From Jiella sonneratiae (GTDB lineage: Bacteria > Pseudomonadota > Alphaproteobacteria > Rhizobiales > Rhizobiaceae): DNA of 64,000 nt. The notes below the pieces were generated by a model. That model was not told where the DNA came from. It saw only the letters and a list, made by a program, of their open reading frames with translations, and made no database searches. Positions 32,812-40,731 of this stretch are shown here, piece after piece. The stretch covers positions 62,001 to 126,000 of the forward strand of contig NZ_JAFMPY010000018.1 in the NCBI RefSeq assembly GCF_017353515.1. The letters run 5' to 3'. A program made the position numbers and the translations under genes. How positions within the stretch are numbered: position 1 is the stretch's first letter; each line of letters opens with the position of its first letter.

Positions 32812-34635
32812 TCAGCGCCTGGCTTCGGCGAGATGGGCGGAGCGCCGGCTGCCGCCGGCCTGCAGCCCGTAGAAGCGGGCGTAGAGGCCGCCCTCGCGGT
32901 CGACGAGATCGCGATGGGTGCCGCGCTCGGCGATCCTGCCGCTGTCGACGACGAGGATCTGGTCGGCGCCGGTGATGGTCGACAGGCGATGCGCCACGAC
33001 GATGACCGTGCGGTTCTTCATCGCCGCGTCGAGAGCGGCCTGGACCAGCGTCTCGGAGCGGGTGTCGAGGGCGGAGGTCGCCTCGTCGAGGAGGAGGATC
33101 GGCGCGTCCCGGACGAGGGCTCTTGCGATCGACAGGCGCTGGCGCTGGCCGCCGGAAAGCGTCATGCCGTTCTCGCCGACGGGGGTGTCGTAGCCCTGCG
33201 GCGCGGCGAGGATGAACTCCTCCGCCTGGGCCTGGCGGGCGGCTTCCTCGATCTCGGCGTCGGTGGCGTCCGGCCGGCCGAGGCGGATGTTCTCGCGGAT
33301 CGTGCCCTCGAACAGGTACGGCGCCTGCGGGACATAGGCGATCTTCGAGCGCAGCGAGCGCTTGGTGACGCCCCGCAGGTCTTCGCCGTCGATGGTCACC
33401 GAGCCGTCCCAGACGTCGTAGAAGCGCTGCAGCAGCGAGATGATCGTCGACTTGCCGCCGCCCGACGCGCCGATCAGCGCCGTCGTCCTGCCGGCCGGGG
33501 CGACGAAGGAGAGCCCCCGCAGCACCGGCTCGTCCGGATAGTAGCCGAAGACGACGTCGTTGAAGGCGATCTCGCCGCGCTCGATGGTCAGCGGCCGGGC
33601 GCTCGGCGCATCGGGCTGGCGCGGCTCCATGTCGAGGATCTCGTAGATCATCGAGGCGTTGACGAGCGCCCGCTCGAGCTGCACCTGCAGCTTGGCGAGC
33701 CGCCGCGCCGGATCGTAGGCGAGGAGCAGCGCGGTGATGAAGGCGAACATCGAGCCGGGCGAATAGCCGTAGACCACCGCCCGGTAGCCGGAATAGGCGA
33801 TGACGCCGGCGATCGCGAGGCCGGCGACCATTTCGGTGACGGGGCTGGTGCGCTCGGTGATCGCGGCGATCTTGTTGGAACGCGCCTCGGCCTTGAGGAT
33901 CAGCCGCTCGATGCGCTCGCGCAGCGGCACCTCCATGGTGAAGGCCTTGACCACGGTGATTCCCTGCGCCGCCTCCTGCATCGAGGCGAGGACGCGGGCG
34001 TTGATGTCGATCGCCTCCCGGGTCGCAGCCCTGAGCTTGCGGGCGAGGCGGCCGATCATCAGGACGATCGGCGGGCCGGCGAGCAGCGCGATGCCCGACA
34101 GCACCGGATCCTGCCAGATCATCACCAGGATGAGGAAGACGAGGCTGAGGGCGTCGCGGGCGAGCGAGGTGATGGTGAGGTTCAGCGTGTCGCGGATGCC
34201 GGAGACGTTCTGGTTGATCCTTGCGGCGAGATGGGCCGAGCGGTTCTCGGCGAAGAAGTCGACCGACAGTTCGGTGATGTGGGCGAAGAGCCGGCGCTGG
34301 TAGCGCGCGACGATGTTGTTGCCGATCCTCGCCAGCATCACCGCCTGGCCGTAGCTCGACACGCCGCGCACCGCGAACGTGATGAAGACGATGACCGGCA
34401 GGGTGAAGATCGCGGTGCGGTTCTGCTGCACGAAGATCTTGTCGATCACGTCGCGCATGATCCAGGCGAGGAATGCCGTGCAGGCCGAGCCGATCACCAG
34501 GCAGCCGATGGCGAGCGCATACTGGCGCACGAAGAGTCGGCCGTTCTCGCGGTAGATCCGGCCGATCAGTTCCGTCACCATGCCACGGCGCTCGGGGGCC
34601 GTGATCTTGAACGTCTTCTTGTTTTTCTGCGTCAC
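32812..34635 (-). CDS. ABC exporter, fused permease and ATPase (MsbA-like)
   Basis: A 607-residue half-transporter. Six membrane helices in the ABC_membrane domain (about residues 40-330) are followed by an ATPase with Walker A GASGGGKS, signature LSGGQRQRLSIARAL, and Walker B LLLDEATSALDTRSE. It would act as a homodimer exporting a lipid or other amphipathic substrate from the inner membrane. Sequence is nearest to MsbA/lipid-A-type exporters, but that class is hard to subdivide. It is transcribed alone, between dapB and a divergent acetyltransferase. Confidence 0.9.
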   Translation of the reverse strand: MTQKNKKTFKITAPERRGMVTELIGRIYRENGRLFVRQYALAIGCLVIGSACTAFLAWIMRDVIDKIFVQQNRTAIFTLPVIVFITFAVRGVSSYGQAVMLARIGNNIVARYQRRLFAHITELSVDFFAENRSAHLAARINQNVSGIRDTLNLTITSLARDALSLVFLILVMIWQDPVLSGIALLAGPPIVLMIGRLARKLRAATREAIDINARVLASMQEAAQGITVVKAFTMEVPLRERIERLILKAEARSNKIAAITERTSPVTEMVAGLAIAGVIAYSGYRAVVYGYSPGSMFAFITALLLAYDPARRLAKLQVQLERALVNASMIYEILDMEPRQPDAPSARPLTIERGEIAFNDVVFGYYPDEPVLRGLSFVAPAGRTTALIGASGGGKSTIISLLQRFYDVWDGSVTIDGEDLRGVTKRSLRSKIAYVPQAPYLFEGTIRENIRLGRPDATDAEIEEAARQAQAEEFILAAPQGYDTPVGENGMTLSGGQRQRLSIARALVRDAPILLLDEATSALDTRSETLVQAALDAAMKNRTVIVVAHRLSTITGADQILVVDSGRIAERGTHRDLVDREGGLYARFYGLQAGGSRRSAHLAEARR

Positions 34636-34860
34636 GCCTTCGGCCAGCCGCCCGTTGCGAGGTTTTGCGCCGTCTCACGCATGGTTTTCCGCCCTTCGCT
34701 TATGCCCAGCGGGCGCTCGCCGCAATGGCCCGGCCGGCCGGCGCGGAAAAGCCGGGACGATTTCACCGGGGAATCGTTGCAGCGATGCTACCCGCATGCC
34801 GGCGGAGCGGATAGGATTGCGCCGCATTTCAGCCCTGCGCAGCGAGAACGAGGTCTGCCG

Positions 34861-35439
34861 TTGTCTTCCGCTTTCGTGCTTCGCCCCGTGCATCCCGACG
34901 ACATTGCGGCGATCACGGCGATCTATCGCGACGCGGTGCTGACCGGCACTGCGACCTACGAGCTCGTGCCGCCGGGAGAGGGGGAGATGCAGCGACGCTT
35001 CGATGAGCTCGCGACGAGGCGCTATCCGCGGCTCGTCGCCGACGACGGCAAGGGCACGGTGCTCGGCTATGCCTATGCCGGGGGCTATCGACCCCGCCCG
35101 GCCTACAACTGGCTGGTCGAGGATTCGATCTACCTCGCGCCCGAGGCGCGCGGCAAAGGCGTCGGCACGGCGCTGCTCGGGCGCCTGATCGAGGAATGCG
35201 AGCGGCTGGGCTTCAGGCAGATGCTGGCGGTGATCGGCGATTCCGCCAATGCCGGTTCCATCGGCGTGCACCGGAAGGCCGGCTTCCGGATGATCGGCAC
35301 CATGCCGGCGACGGGGCTGAAATTCGGCCGCTGGATCGACACCGTCCTCATGCAGCGGCCGCTCGGCGAGGGCGCCCATTCGATTCCCGACAAGGCGCGT
35401 TATCCCGGCGATTTCGCCGCTCCCGAGCCGGGGCGCTGA
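34861..35439 (+). CDS. GNAT N-acetyltransferase (phosphinothricin type)
   Basis: A 192-residue acetyl-CoA-dependent acetyltransferase. The acetyl-CoA loop is LAPEARGKGVGTALLGRL (Q/R-x-x-G-x-G/A). The opening VLRPVHPDDIAAITAIYRDA, the AYAGGYRPRPAYNWLVEDSI strand and the SIGVHRKAGFRMIGTM motif are typical of the PAT/Bar subfamily, which acetylates methionine sulfone or phosphinothricin-like amines. The start is set at TTG 34861 with GAACGAGG upstream; no ATG fits the N terminus of the family. The C terminus carries an extra 20 residues. Confidence 0.85.
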   Translation: MSSAFVLRPVHPDDIAAITAIYRDAVLTGTATYELVPPGEGEMQRRFDELATRRYPRLVADDGKGTVLGYAYAGGYRPRPAYNWLVEDSIYLAPEARGKGVGTALLGRLIEECERLGFRQMLAVIGDSANAGSIGVHRKAGFRMIGTMPATGLKFGRWIDTVLMQRPLGEGAHSIPDKARYPGDFAAPEPGR

Positions 35440-35495
35440 GTTCGACCGGCCGCATTCCCGAAGAAGCCGGCTCGCGCAGCGTCTTCGATGGGGCG

Positions 35496-36683
35496 TCAGC
35501 TCCGCCGGCCGCCGGCCGACAGGCCCACCACCGCGACGAGGGCGAGAGCTGCCGGCAGCGCCGCCGCCAGCCATTCGGCGTTCTGGCGCGATCGCTGCCT
35601 TCCGCGGGCGCCTGCACCGCTGTAGAGCGCGTCGATGTCGCGCTTCAGTGCCGGGTTCTTCTCCGCATAGAGCCGGCCGCCGACGACCGTCGCGTCGGCG
35701 ACCTCGTCCGCCATGGTGGCGCCGCGGGCGCCCATCGGCCGTTCGGGTCCGGTGGTCGTGTCGCGGGCGGTCTGATGTTCCATCTCGGAGTTCAGTTCGC
35801 CGCCGACGATCAGCACGATCATCGTCAGCCACAGCCAGGTCATCATGCCGATCAGCGCGCCAAGCGAGCCGTAGGTGGCGTCGTAGGAACCGAAATTCGC
35901 CGTGTAGAAGGAAAAGGCTACCGAGACGAGCGCGATCACCACGACGGCGAGGACAGAGCCCGGCGTGATCCAGCGCCACTTCGCCGTCGCGCGGCATGGG
36001 CCCCAGCGATAGAGCGACGCGATGATCAGCGAGACGACGACGAGCGTCGCCAGGATCGAACCGGCGGAGATCGCCCATTCCATGCCGCTGCCGAGGCCGA
36101 CGCTGCCAAGGACCGCCGGCAGCACCACCGTCAGCGCCACGAGCAGGATCGCCGCGGCCAGAAGGCAGAGCGTGAAAACGAGGGAGACGAAGGTGAGCTT
36201 GACGAAGGAGCGCTCCTCCTTCTCGTCGTATGCGACGTTCATCGCCTCGAACAGCGCCTTCACCCCGGCGTTGGCGCTCCAGAGCGAGATCGCCAGGGAG
36301 ACGACGAGCGACAATCCGAGGGTGCTGTCGGCAGAGGAGGTCAGCCGCTGCAGCTGGTCGTCGATCACCTGGACGGCGCCGCCGGGCAGCAGCATCGACA
36401 TCTGGTCGATATTCGTCTTGACGGTCGTGGGGTCGGCGAACAGCCCGTAGACCGAGACGAGCGCCGCCATGGCCGGCACCATGGCGAGCAGCAGGTAGTA
36501 GGTGACGCCGGCGGCGACGAGGAGCACGCGGTCGTCGGAGATCTCGCCGAACACCCTGACGAGGATGTTCTTCCAGCCCGACGCCGGAATCCGCGTCGGG
36601 GTGTCGGCGCCGAGGCCGAGCCTGTCGGCTTGTCCCGTGTCAAGGGCGGTGGCTTGGGGCTCTGAGGCGGTCGGCTTCGGCAT
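35496..36683 (-). CDS. YihY/BrkB family membrane protein
   Basis: A 395-residue inner-membrane protein of the YihY (formerly RNase BN) / virulence factor BrkB family. About six or seven helices lie between residues 45 and 300. Conserved segments are LLVAAGVTYYLLLAMVPAMA, SLWSANAGVKALFEAMNVAY and GSYDATYGSLGALIGMMTWL. A further hydrophobic stretch near the C terminus (AAALPAALALVAVVGL) is unusual for the shorter homologues. Function of the family is unsettled. The ATG at 36683 is preferred over an upstream start giving 11 more residues. Confidence 0.88.
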   Translation of the reverse strand: MPKPTASEPQATALDTGQADRLGLGADTPTRIPASGWKNILVRVFGEISDDRVLLVAAGVTYYLLLAMVPAMAALVSVYGLFADPTTVKTNIDQMSMLLPGGAVQVIDDQLQRLTSSADSTLGLSLVVSLAISLWSANAGVKALFEAMNVAYDEKEERSFVKLTFVSLVFTLCLLAAAILLVALTVVLPAVLGSVGLGSGMEWAISAGSILATLVVVSLIIASLYRWGPCRATAKWRWITPGSVLAVVVIALVSVAFSFYTANFGSYDATYGSLGALIGMMTWLWLTMIVLIVGGELNSEMEHQTARDTTTGPERPMGARGATMADEVADATVVGGRLYAEKNPALKRDIDALYSGAGARGRQRSRQNAEWLAAALPAALALVAVVGLSAGGRRS

Positions 36684-36809
36684 CGCTCGGTCCAGATGGT
36701 GTCGCTGCCGGAACATCTATCGCGCGGCCGCGGCGTCCGGAGGGGCCGGGGCCGGCGGCATTTCGTTAGCCGGGCGTCGGTCCCCGCGCCGCTCTCGATC
36801 TTGCGCCGG

Positions 36810-37262
36810 TCAGCCGTTCTCGACGGCGCGCAGGTTGCGCTCGAACACCTTCAGGACGGCGCCGAGCTCCTGCCCGCGCTTCAGGACGAGGCCGCCCGCC
36901 GCGACCACCTGGTAGGCTCCCTGGCGGCGTGCCAGCTTGGGGTCCTTGACGATCCTGTAGAGCGGCATCTCGCTGGTGCGCCGGAAGATCGAGAAGACCG
37001 CCCGGTCCCTCAGCATGTCGATGGCATAATCGCGCCACTCGCCGCTGGCGACCATCTGGCCGTAGATCCGAAGGATCTGGGAAAGTTCCTGCCGGTCGAA
37101 GGAGACGACCGCCGCGCGCGAAGCCGCGCCGGGGAACGCCACGAGATCGGCCGAAGCCCCGCCGTCTACGGAAGATTGAGTCAAGATTGCCCCTGTCCCT
37201 CCGGTGTGTCCGCCGGCCGCCGCGCCGACCGACCATGACGATATGGTGACACGGTTCGCCAT
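36810..37262 (-). CDS. DUF2794 family protein
   Basis: A 150-residue protein of a short rhizobial/alphaproteobacterial family of unknown function (DUF2794). The conserved core spans about residues 50-145: VVSFDRQELSQILRIYGQMV, SGEWRDYAIDMLRDRAVFSI and YRIVKDPKLARRQGAYQVVA. The N-terminal 45 residues are low in conservation and the start (ATG at 37262) is approximate. No signal peptide or membrane helix is seen. It is transcribed in the same direction as yihY, 127 bases upstream of it. Confidence 0.8.
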   Translation of the reverse strand: MANRVTISSWSVGAAAGGHTGGTGAILTQSSVDGGASADLVAFPGAASRAAVVSFDRQELSQILRIYGQMVASGEWRDYAIDMLRDRAVFSIFRRTSEMPLYRIVKDPKLARRQGAYQVVAAGGLVLKRGQELGAVLKVFERNLRAVENG

Positions 37263-37350
37263 GTCGAGCAAAAGCTCTCCCGCCGGTCTTCCTGCGGGTC
37301 GATGCGGATGGCCCGGCCGTCGCCCCGGCGATGCCGCGTGCGAGGCGGGC

Positions 37351-37540
37351 CCAAATGCTGGAATCGGACCACTAGTGGTCCGATTCCGACATTTGGTACC
37401 GTGCTGTGGAGACCGCGAAGCAAATGTCGGAATCGAAAGACCACTAGCCAAGTATATGATCCTAGTGGATTTTTCGAATTTGACATTTGATAGGACGCCG
37501 CACCCGATCGGGACTCAAATGTCAAATTCAATCCACTAGC
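37351..37540. repeat. Cluster of mirrored CTAGTGG repeats
   Basis: Four related units share the half-site CCACTAG joined to CAAATGTC. Unit 1 (37351-37396) is a 46-bp near-perfect palindrome centred on ACTAGT. Unit 2 (37421-37447) repeats its right arm in inverse orientation. Unit 3 (37462-37490) and unit 4 (37515-37539) form another inverted pair with a diverged middle (AATTTGACATTTG). Unit 4 runs into the stop codon of the Crp/Fnr gene. The arrangement looks like one or two nested miniature elements with CTAGTGG ends. Confidence 0.65.
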
Positions 37541-38240
37541 CGTGATCGGCCAGAAGCCGCAGGCTCCTCTCGTCGGTGACCACGAGCCAGCCGTCCCTCA
37601 GATCGACGATCTCCTGGCGCTGCCAGCCCTTCAGGCAGCGATTGACGTTCTCCCGGGCACTGCCGATCATGTTGGCGAGTTCCGTCTGGGACAAGGAGAG
37701 GCGTTGCGGCCGCCTCGCCGCCTGGAGGGCCGGGCTCTCGACGAGGCGAAGCAGCGCCCGCGCCAGGCGCGTCGAGATGTCGAGGAAGGCGAGTTCCTGC
37801 ATCCGCTCGTCGGAGCGGCGCAGGCGGCGGCACAGAAGCTCGAGCAGCCGCAGCGCGCCGTCCGGATGCCTGGCGAGCACGGCGAGCACGTCGCGCCGCT
37901 CGATGACCAGCAGTTCGACGTTGGTGAGCGCGCGCGCATCCGCCGAGCGCGGGCCGCCGTCGAGCAGCGCGACCTCGCCGAAGACGTCGCCCTGGTGGCA
38001 GTCGGCAAGAACGAGGTCGCGGGCATTCGCGGTGACGATGGCGATGCGCACGGAGCCCTTCACGACGGCCATCATCGTCTGGCCCGGGTCGCCGGCGACG
38101 AAGATCGGATCGCCGGCGGCGAAGCTCTTCGGATAGGCGTGGGCCGCGAGTTCCTCGCGCGTTGCGGAATCGAGGGCCTCGAACACGATGCAGCGTTCGA
38201 GCGCCGCGACCCGGTCCGTCGGTCCGGCGGCGACAGCCAT
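37536..38240 (-). CDS. Crp/Fnr-family transcriptional regulator
   Basis: A 234-residue regulator with an N-terminal cyclic-nucleotide-binding-type beta barrel (GDVFGEVALLDGGPRSADA is the phosphate-cassette region, with the Arg-Ser-Ala usual for cAMP binders). It also has a long dimer helix and a C-terminal HTH. The recognition helix SARENVNRCLK keeps the Arg-Glu-x-x-x-Arg residues with which E. coli CRP reads TGTGA. There is no Fnr cysteine set. The ATG at 38240 has AGGGAGGG upstream. A TGTGA-N6-TCACA site lies 150 bases away in its divergent upstream region. The C terminus ends within a repeat element. Confidence 0.88.
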   Translation of the reverse strand: MAVAAGPTDRVAALERCIVFEALDSATREELAAHAYPKSFAAGDPIFVAGDPGQTMMAVVKGSVRIAIVTANARDLVLADCHQGDVFGEVALLDGGPRSADARALTNVELLVIERRDVLAVLARHPDGALRLLELLCRRLRRSDERMQELAFLDISTRLARALLRLVESPALQAARRPQRLSLSQTELANMIGSARENVNRCLKGWQRQEIVDLRDGWLVVTDERSLRLLADHG

Positions 38241-38390
38241 GGCGGCCCTCCCTCGAAGTCGTCGTGCGATGGCGAAGGACAATAGCGGCGAGGGAACGGG
38301 GAGTCACGGCCTTCGGCGCGGTGTCGTCCCGTGCGGGGCGGACCGGCTGCAGTGACTTCGACTTCGGCGGCTTCCTCCGCCTGTTTGCCC

Positions 38391-38406
38391 TGTGACGGGC
38401 GTCACA
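38391..38406. promoter_or_regulatory. CRP-type operator TGTGA-N6-TCACA
   Basis: TGTGACGGGCGTCACA is a perfect palindrome and an exact match to the CRP consensus. It lies between the divergent Crp/Fnr gene and the small secreted-protein gene at 38523, 132 bases before the latter's start. The adjoining regulator has the residues expected to read this sequence. Confidence 0.65.
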
Positions 38407-38522
38407 GAGGCGGAGGCGGGCGCCCGGTAGGGTTCATGACATCGGCGGACGCAGCGAGCCGCCGAAACACCGATCCCCGAAGGCTCCGAGAACCGGGCCG
38501 ATACCTCACAAGGAACCCCGTC

Positions 38523-38735
38523 ATGATCCGCAAGACCGTCATCGCCGTCGCCACCCTCGCCGTCGCCGCCACCGCTTCCGTCGCCGGCGCGCATGCTACC
38601 AGCTACTGGCCGACCTACAGCTTCTACGACGGCGGTCACGACGACTGCCGCTGGGTCCGCCAGAAGGTCGTCGTCGGCCACGACTATTACGGCAATCCGA
38701 TCTATCGCTGGACGAAGGTCCGGATCTGCGACTGA
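38523..38735 (+). CDS. Small exported protein, 70 residues
   Basis: A 70-residue product with a clear signal peptide (residues 1-23, MIRKTVIAVATLAVAATASV then AGA/HA cleavage). It leaves about 47 mature residues rich in Tyr, Trp and basic residues (DDCRWVRQKVVVGHDYYGNP, ending KVRICD). Two cysteines could form a disulphide. Similar tiny periplasmic proteins occur in rhizobia without assigned function. AAGGAA precedes the ATG at 38523. The CRP-type site upstream suggests control by the neighbouring regulator, and a hairpin follows the stop. Confidence 0.75.
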   Translation: MIRKTVIAVATLAVAATASVAGAHATSYWPTYSFYDGGHDDCRWVRQKVVVGHDYYGNPIYRWTKVRICD

Positions 38736-39245
38736 AGCTTCCGCCGGCCCGTCATACGAGATCCGCTCGATCGGAGCGGGGCTCGTATCAAGCCCGCGCG
38801 GCGAATGAGCGTCTTTGTTTCCGGCATCACGACGTGATCTGCCGAAAGCCGTCTGACGCGCCCCGTGGCCTCGCCGGGCCGCGGGGCGTGTCGCCGTGTC
38901 GCGGGGAGGGCCGGACACTGCGGAGGGCGTCCGATGCGAAGCGAAAGACGCCGGCCCGCGATCGTGCTACCGAGGCCCCCGTATGCAGCATTGGTCGTGA
39001 CCTTCGGACCGGGCGGTCTTGCCGAGGCGGACCAAATGGGGCAGTAGGGCTGTCCTAACGACAGCAGGACCGCTAGGGTGGGGTGCGCCGCAGCCTCGGC
39101 GGCAGTGGCTGCTTGCGGCCCGGCGGCCCGGCGAGGCGTCTTTCGGGCCCTGGCGGGCCAGCCGCTTGGAATGCGCAACGAGCGAGGACGGTCGCGGTCC
39201 GACAGGATCGCCGCCGGCTCTCGGAACGACGACGTGGGGGTGTGA
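38736..39245. other. Intergenic region upstream of gltD
   Basis: About 510 bases without a recognised gene. It begins with a hairpin (38754-38788) after the small exported-protein gene. The remainder is GC-rich and must contain the gltD promoter, although no clear -35/-10 pair is seen. In most relatives gltB would be expected next to gltD; no trace of it is present here. Confidence 0.5.
38754..38788 (+). terminator. Hairpin after small exported-protein gene
   Basis: ATACGAGATCCGCTC and GAGCGGGGCTCGTAT form a 15-bp stem with one wobble and one mismatch around a 5-base loop, 19 bases after the stop codon. There is no strong T run, so it may protect the mRNA end rather than terminate by itself. 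Confidence 0.5.
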
Positions 39246-40700
39246 ATGGGCAAGGTGACCGGGTTCCTCGAGATCGATCGGCAGACCCACAAATATCAGC
39301 CGGCCTCGGACCGGATCCGGCATTTCCGCGAGTTCACCCTGCCGATGTCGGACGAGGAGGTCGGCAAGCAGGCGGCCCGCTGCATGGATTGCGGCATCCC
39401 CTACTGCCACGGCCCGACGGGCTGCCCGATCCACAACCAGATCCCCGACTGGAACGATCTGGTCTATCAGGGCGACTGGGAGACGGCGATCCGCAACCTC
39501 CACTCGACCAACAATTTCCCGGAATTCACCGGCCGCATCTGCCCGGCGCCGTGCGAGGAGGCCTGCACCCTCAATCTCGAGGACACGCCGGTCGCGATCA
39601 AGACCGTCGAACAGGCGATCGCCGACAAGGCCTACAAGCTCGGCTTCATCCGACCGCAGCCGGCCACGACGAAAACCGGCCGGCGCGTCGCCGTCGTCGG
39701 CTCCGGCCCGGCCGGTCTCGCCGCGGCCCAGCAGCTCGGCCGCGCCGGCCACGAGGTCGACGTCTTCGAGCGGGAGTCGCAGCCGGGCGGGCTGCTGCGC
39801 TACGGCATCCCCGATTTCAAGATGGAAAAGCACTGGATCGACAAGCGCGTGGAGCAGATGCGCGAGGAGGGCGTCACCTTCCATTGCGGCGTCAATGTCG
39901 GCGTCGACCGGACGGTGGCCGAGCTCGCCGATGCCTATGACGCGGTGCTCTTCTGCGGCGGGTCGGAGACCCCGCGCGAAAGCGGCATCCCGCATGGCGG
40001 GCTGACCGGCGTCTACGACGCGATGCCCTATCTCGTGCAGCAGAACCGCCGGGTCGGCGGCGAGCCGATCCAGAGCAGCGGCTGGCAGTCCGAGGAGATC
40101 TGGGCCGGCGGCAAGCATGTCGTCGTCGTCGGCGGCGGCGACACCGCGTCCGACTGCGTCGGCACCGCATTCCGCCAGGGCGCGGTCAAGGTGACCCAGC
40201 TCGACATCCGCCCGCAGCCGCCGCAGACCGAGGACAAGCTGACCGTCTGGCCCTATTGGGCGACGAAGATGCGCACGTCTTCCAGCCAGGCCGAAGGGGC
40301 GGTGCGCGAATTCCAGATCGCGACGCTGGAATTCGTCGGCGAGGACGGGGTGCTGACCGGGGTGAAATGCGCCCAGGTCGACGAGAGCCGCAAGCCGCTG
40401 CCGGGCACCGAATTCGTCATCCGGGCCGACCTCGCCTTCATCGCCATCGGCTTTGCCGGGCCGCTCCGGACCGGCTTCCTCGCCGATGCCGGGGAGGCCT
40501 TGAAGACCCGCACCGACCGGCGCGGCAACCTGTCGATCGATGCCGACGACGAGCATTACCTGACGTCGCACGACAAGGTCTATGTCGCGGGCGACGCCCG
40601 CCGCGGCCAGTCGCTGGTGGTCTGGGCGATCCGCGAAGGACGTCAGGCGGCCCGCGCCATCGACCTCGACCTGATGGGAACGACGACGCTGCCGCGCTGA
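39246..40700 (+). CDS. gltD: Glutamate synthase (NADPH), small subunit
   Basis: A 484-residue flavoprotein feeding electrons from NADPH to the large subunit GltB for glutamate formation from 2-oxoglutarate and glutamine. The N-terminal cysteine-rich region (CMDCGIPYCHGPTGCP and CPAPCEEAC) holds the iron-sulfur clusters. FAD- and NADPH-binding motifs are VAVVGSGPAGLAAAQQLG (near residue 147) and VVVVGGGDTASDCVG (near residue 293). gltB is not adjacent on either side. Homologous small-subunit-like proteins serve other oxidoreductases, but the full length and cluster pattern fit GltD. Confidence 0.92.
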   Translation: MGKVTGFLEIDRQTHKYQPASDRIRHFREFTLPMSDEEVGKQAARCMDCGIPYCHGPTGCPIHNQIPDWNDLVYQGDWETAIRNLHSTNNFPEFTGRICPAPCEEACTLNLEDTPVAIKTVEQAIADKAYKLGFIRPQPATTKTGRRVAVVGSGPAGLAAAQQLGRAGHEVDVFERESQPGGLLRYGIPDFKMEKHWIDKRVEQMREEGVTFHCGVNVGVDRTVAELADAYDAVLFCGGSETPRESGIPHGGLTGVYDAMPYLVQQNRRVGGEPIQSSGWQSEEIWAGGKHVVVVGGGDTASDCVGTAFRQGAVKVTQLDIRPQPPQTEDKLTVWPYWATKMRTSSSQAEGAVREFQIATLEFVGEDGVLTGVKCAQVDESRKPLPGTEFVIRADLAFIAIGFAGPLRTGFLADAGEALKTRTDRRGNLSIDADDEHYLTSHDKVYVAGDARRGQSLVVWAIREGRQAARAIDLDLMGTTTLPR

Positions 40701-40731
40701 GCGGCGGCGTGGCGGCCGGGTTCGGCGCGGG

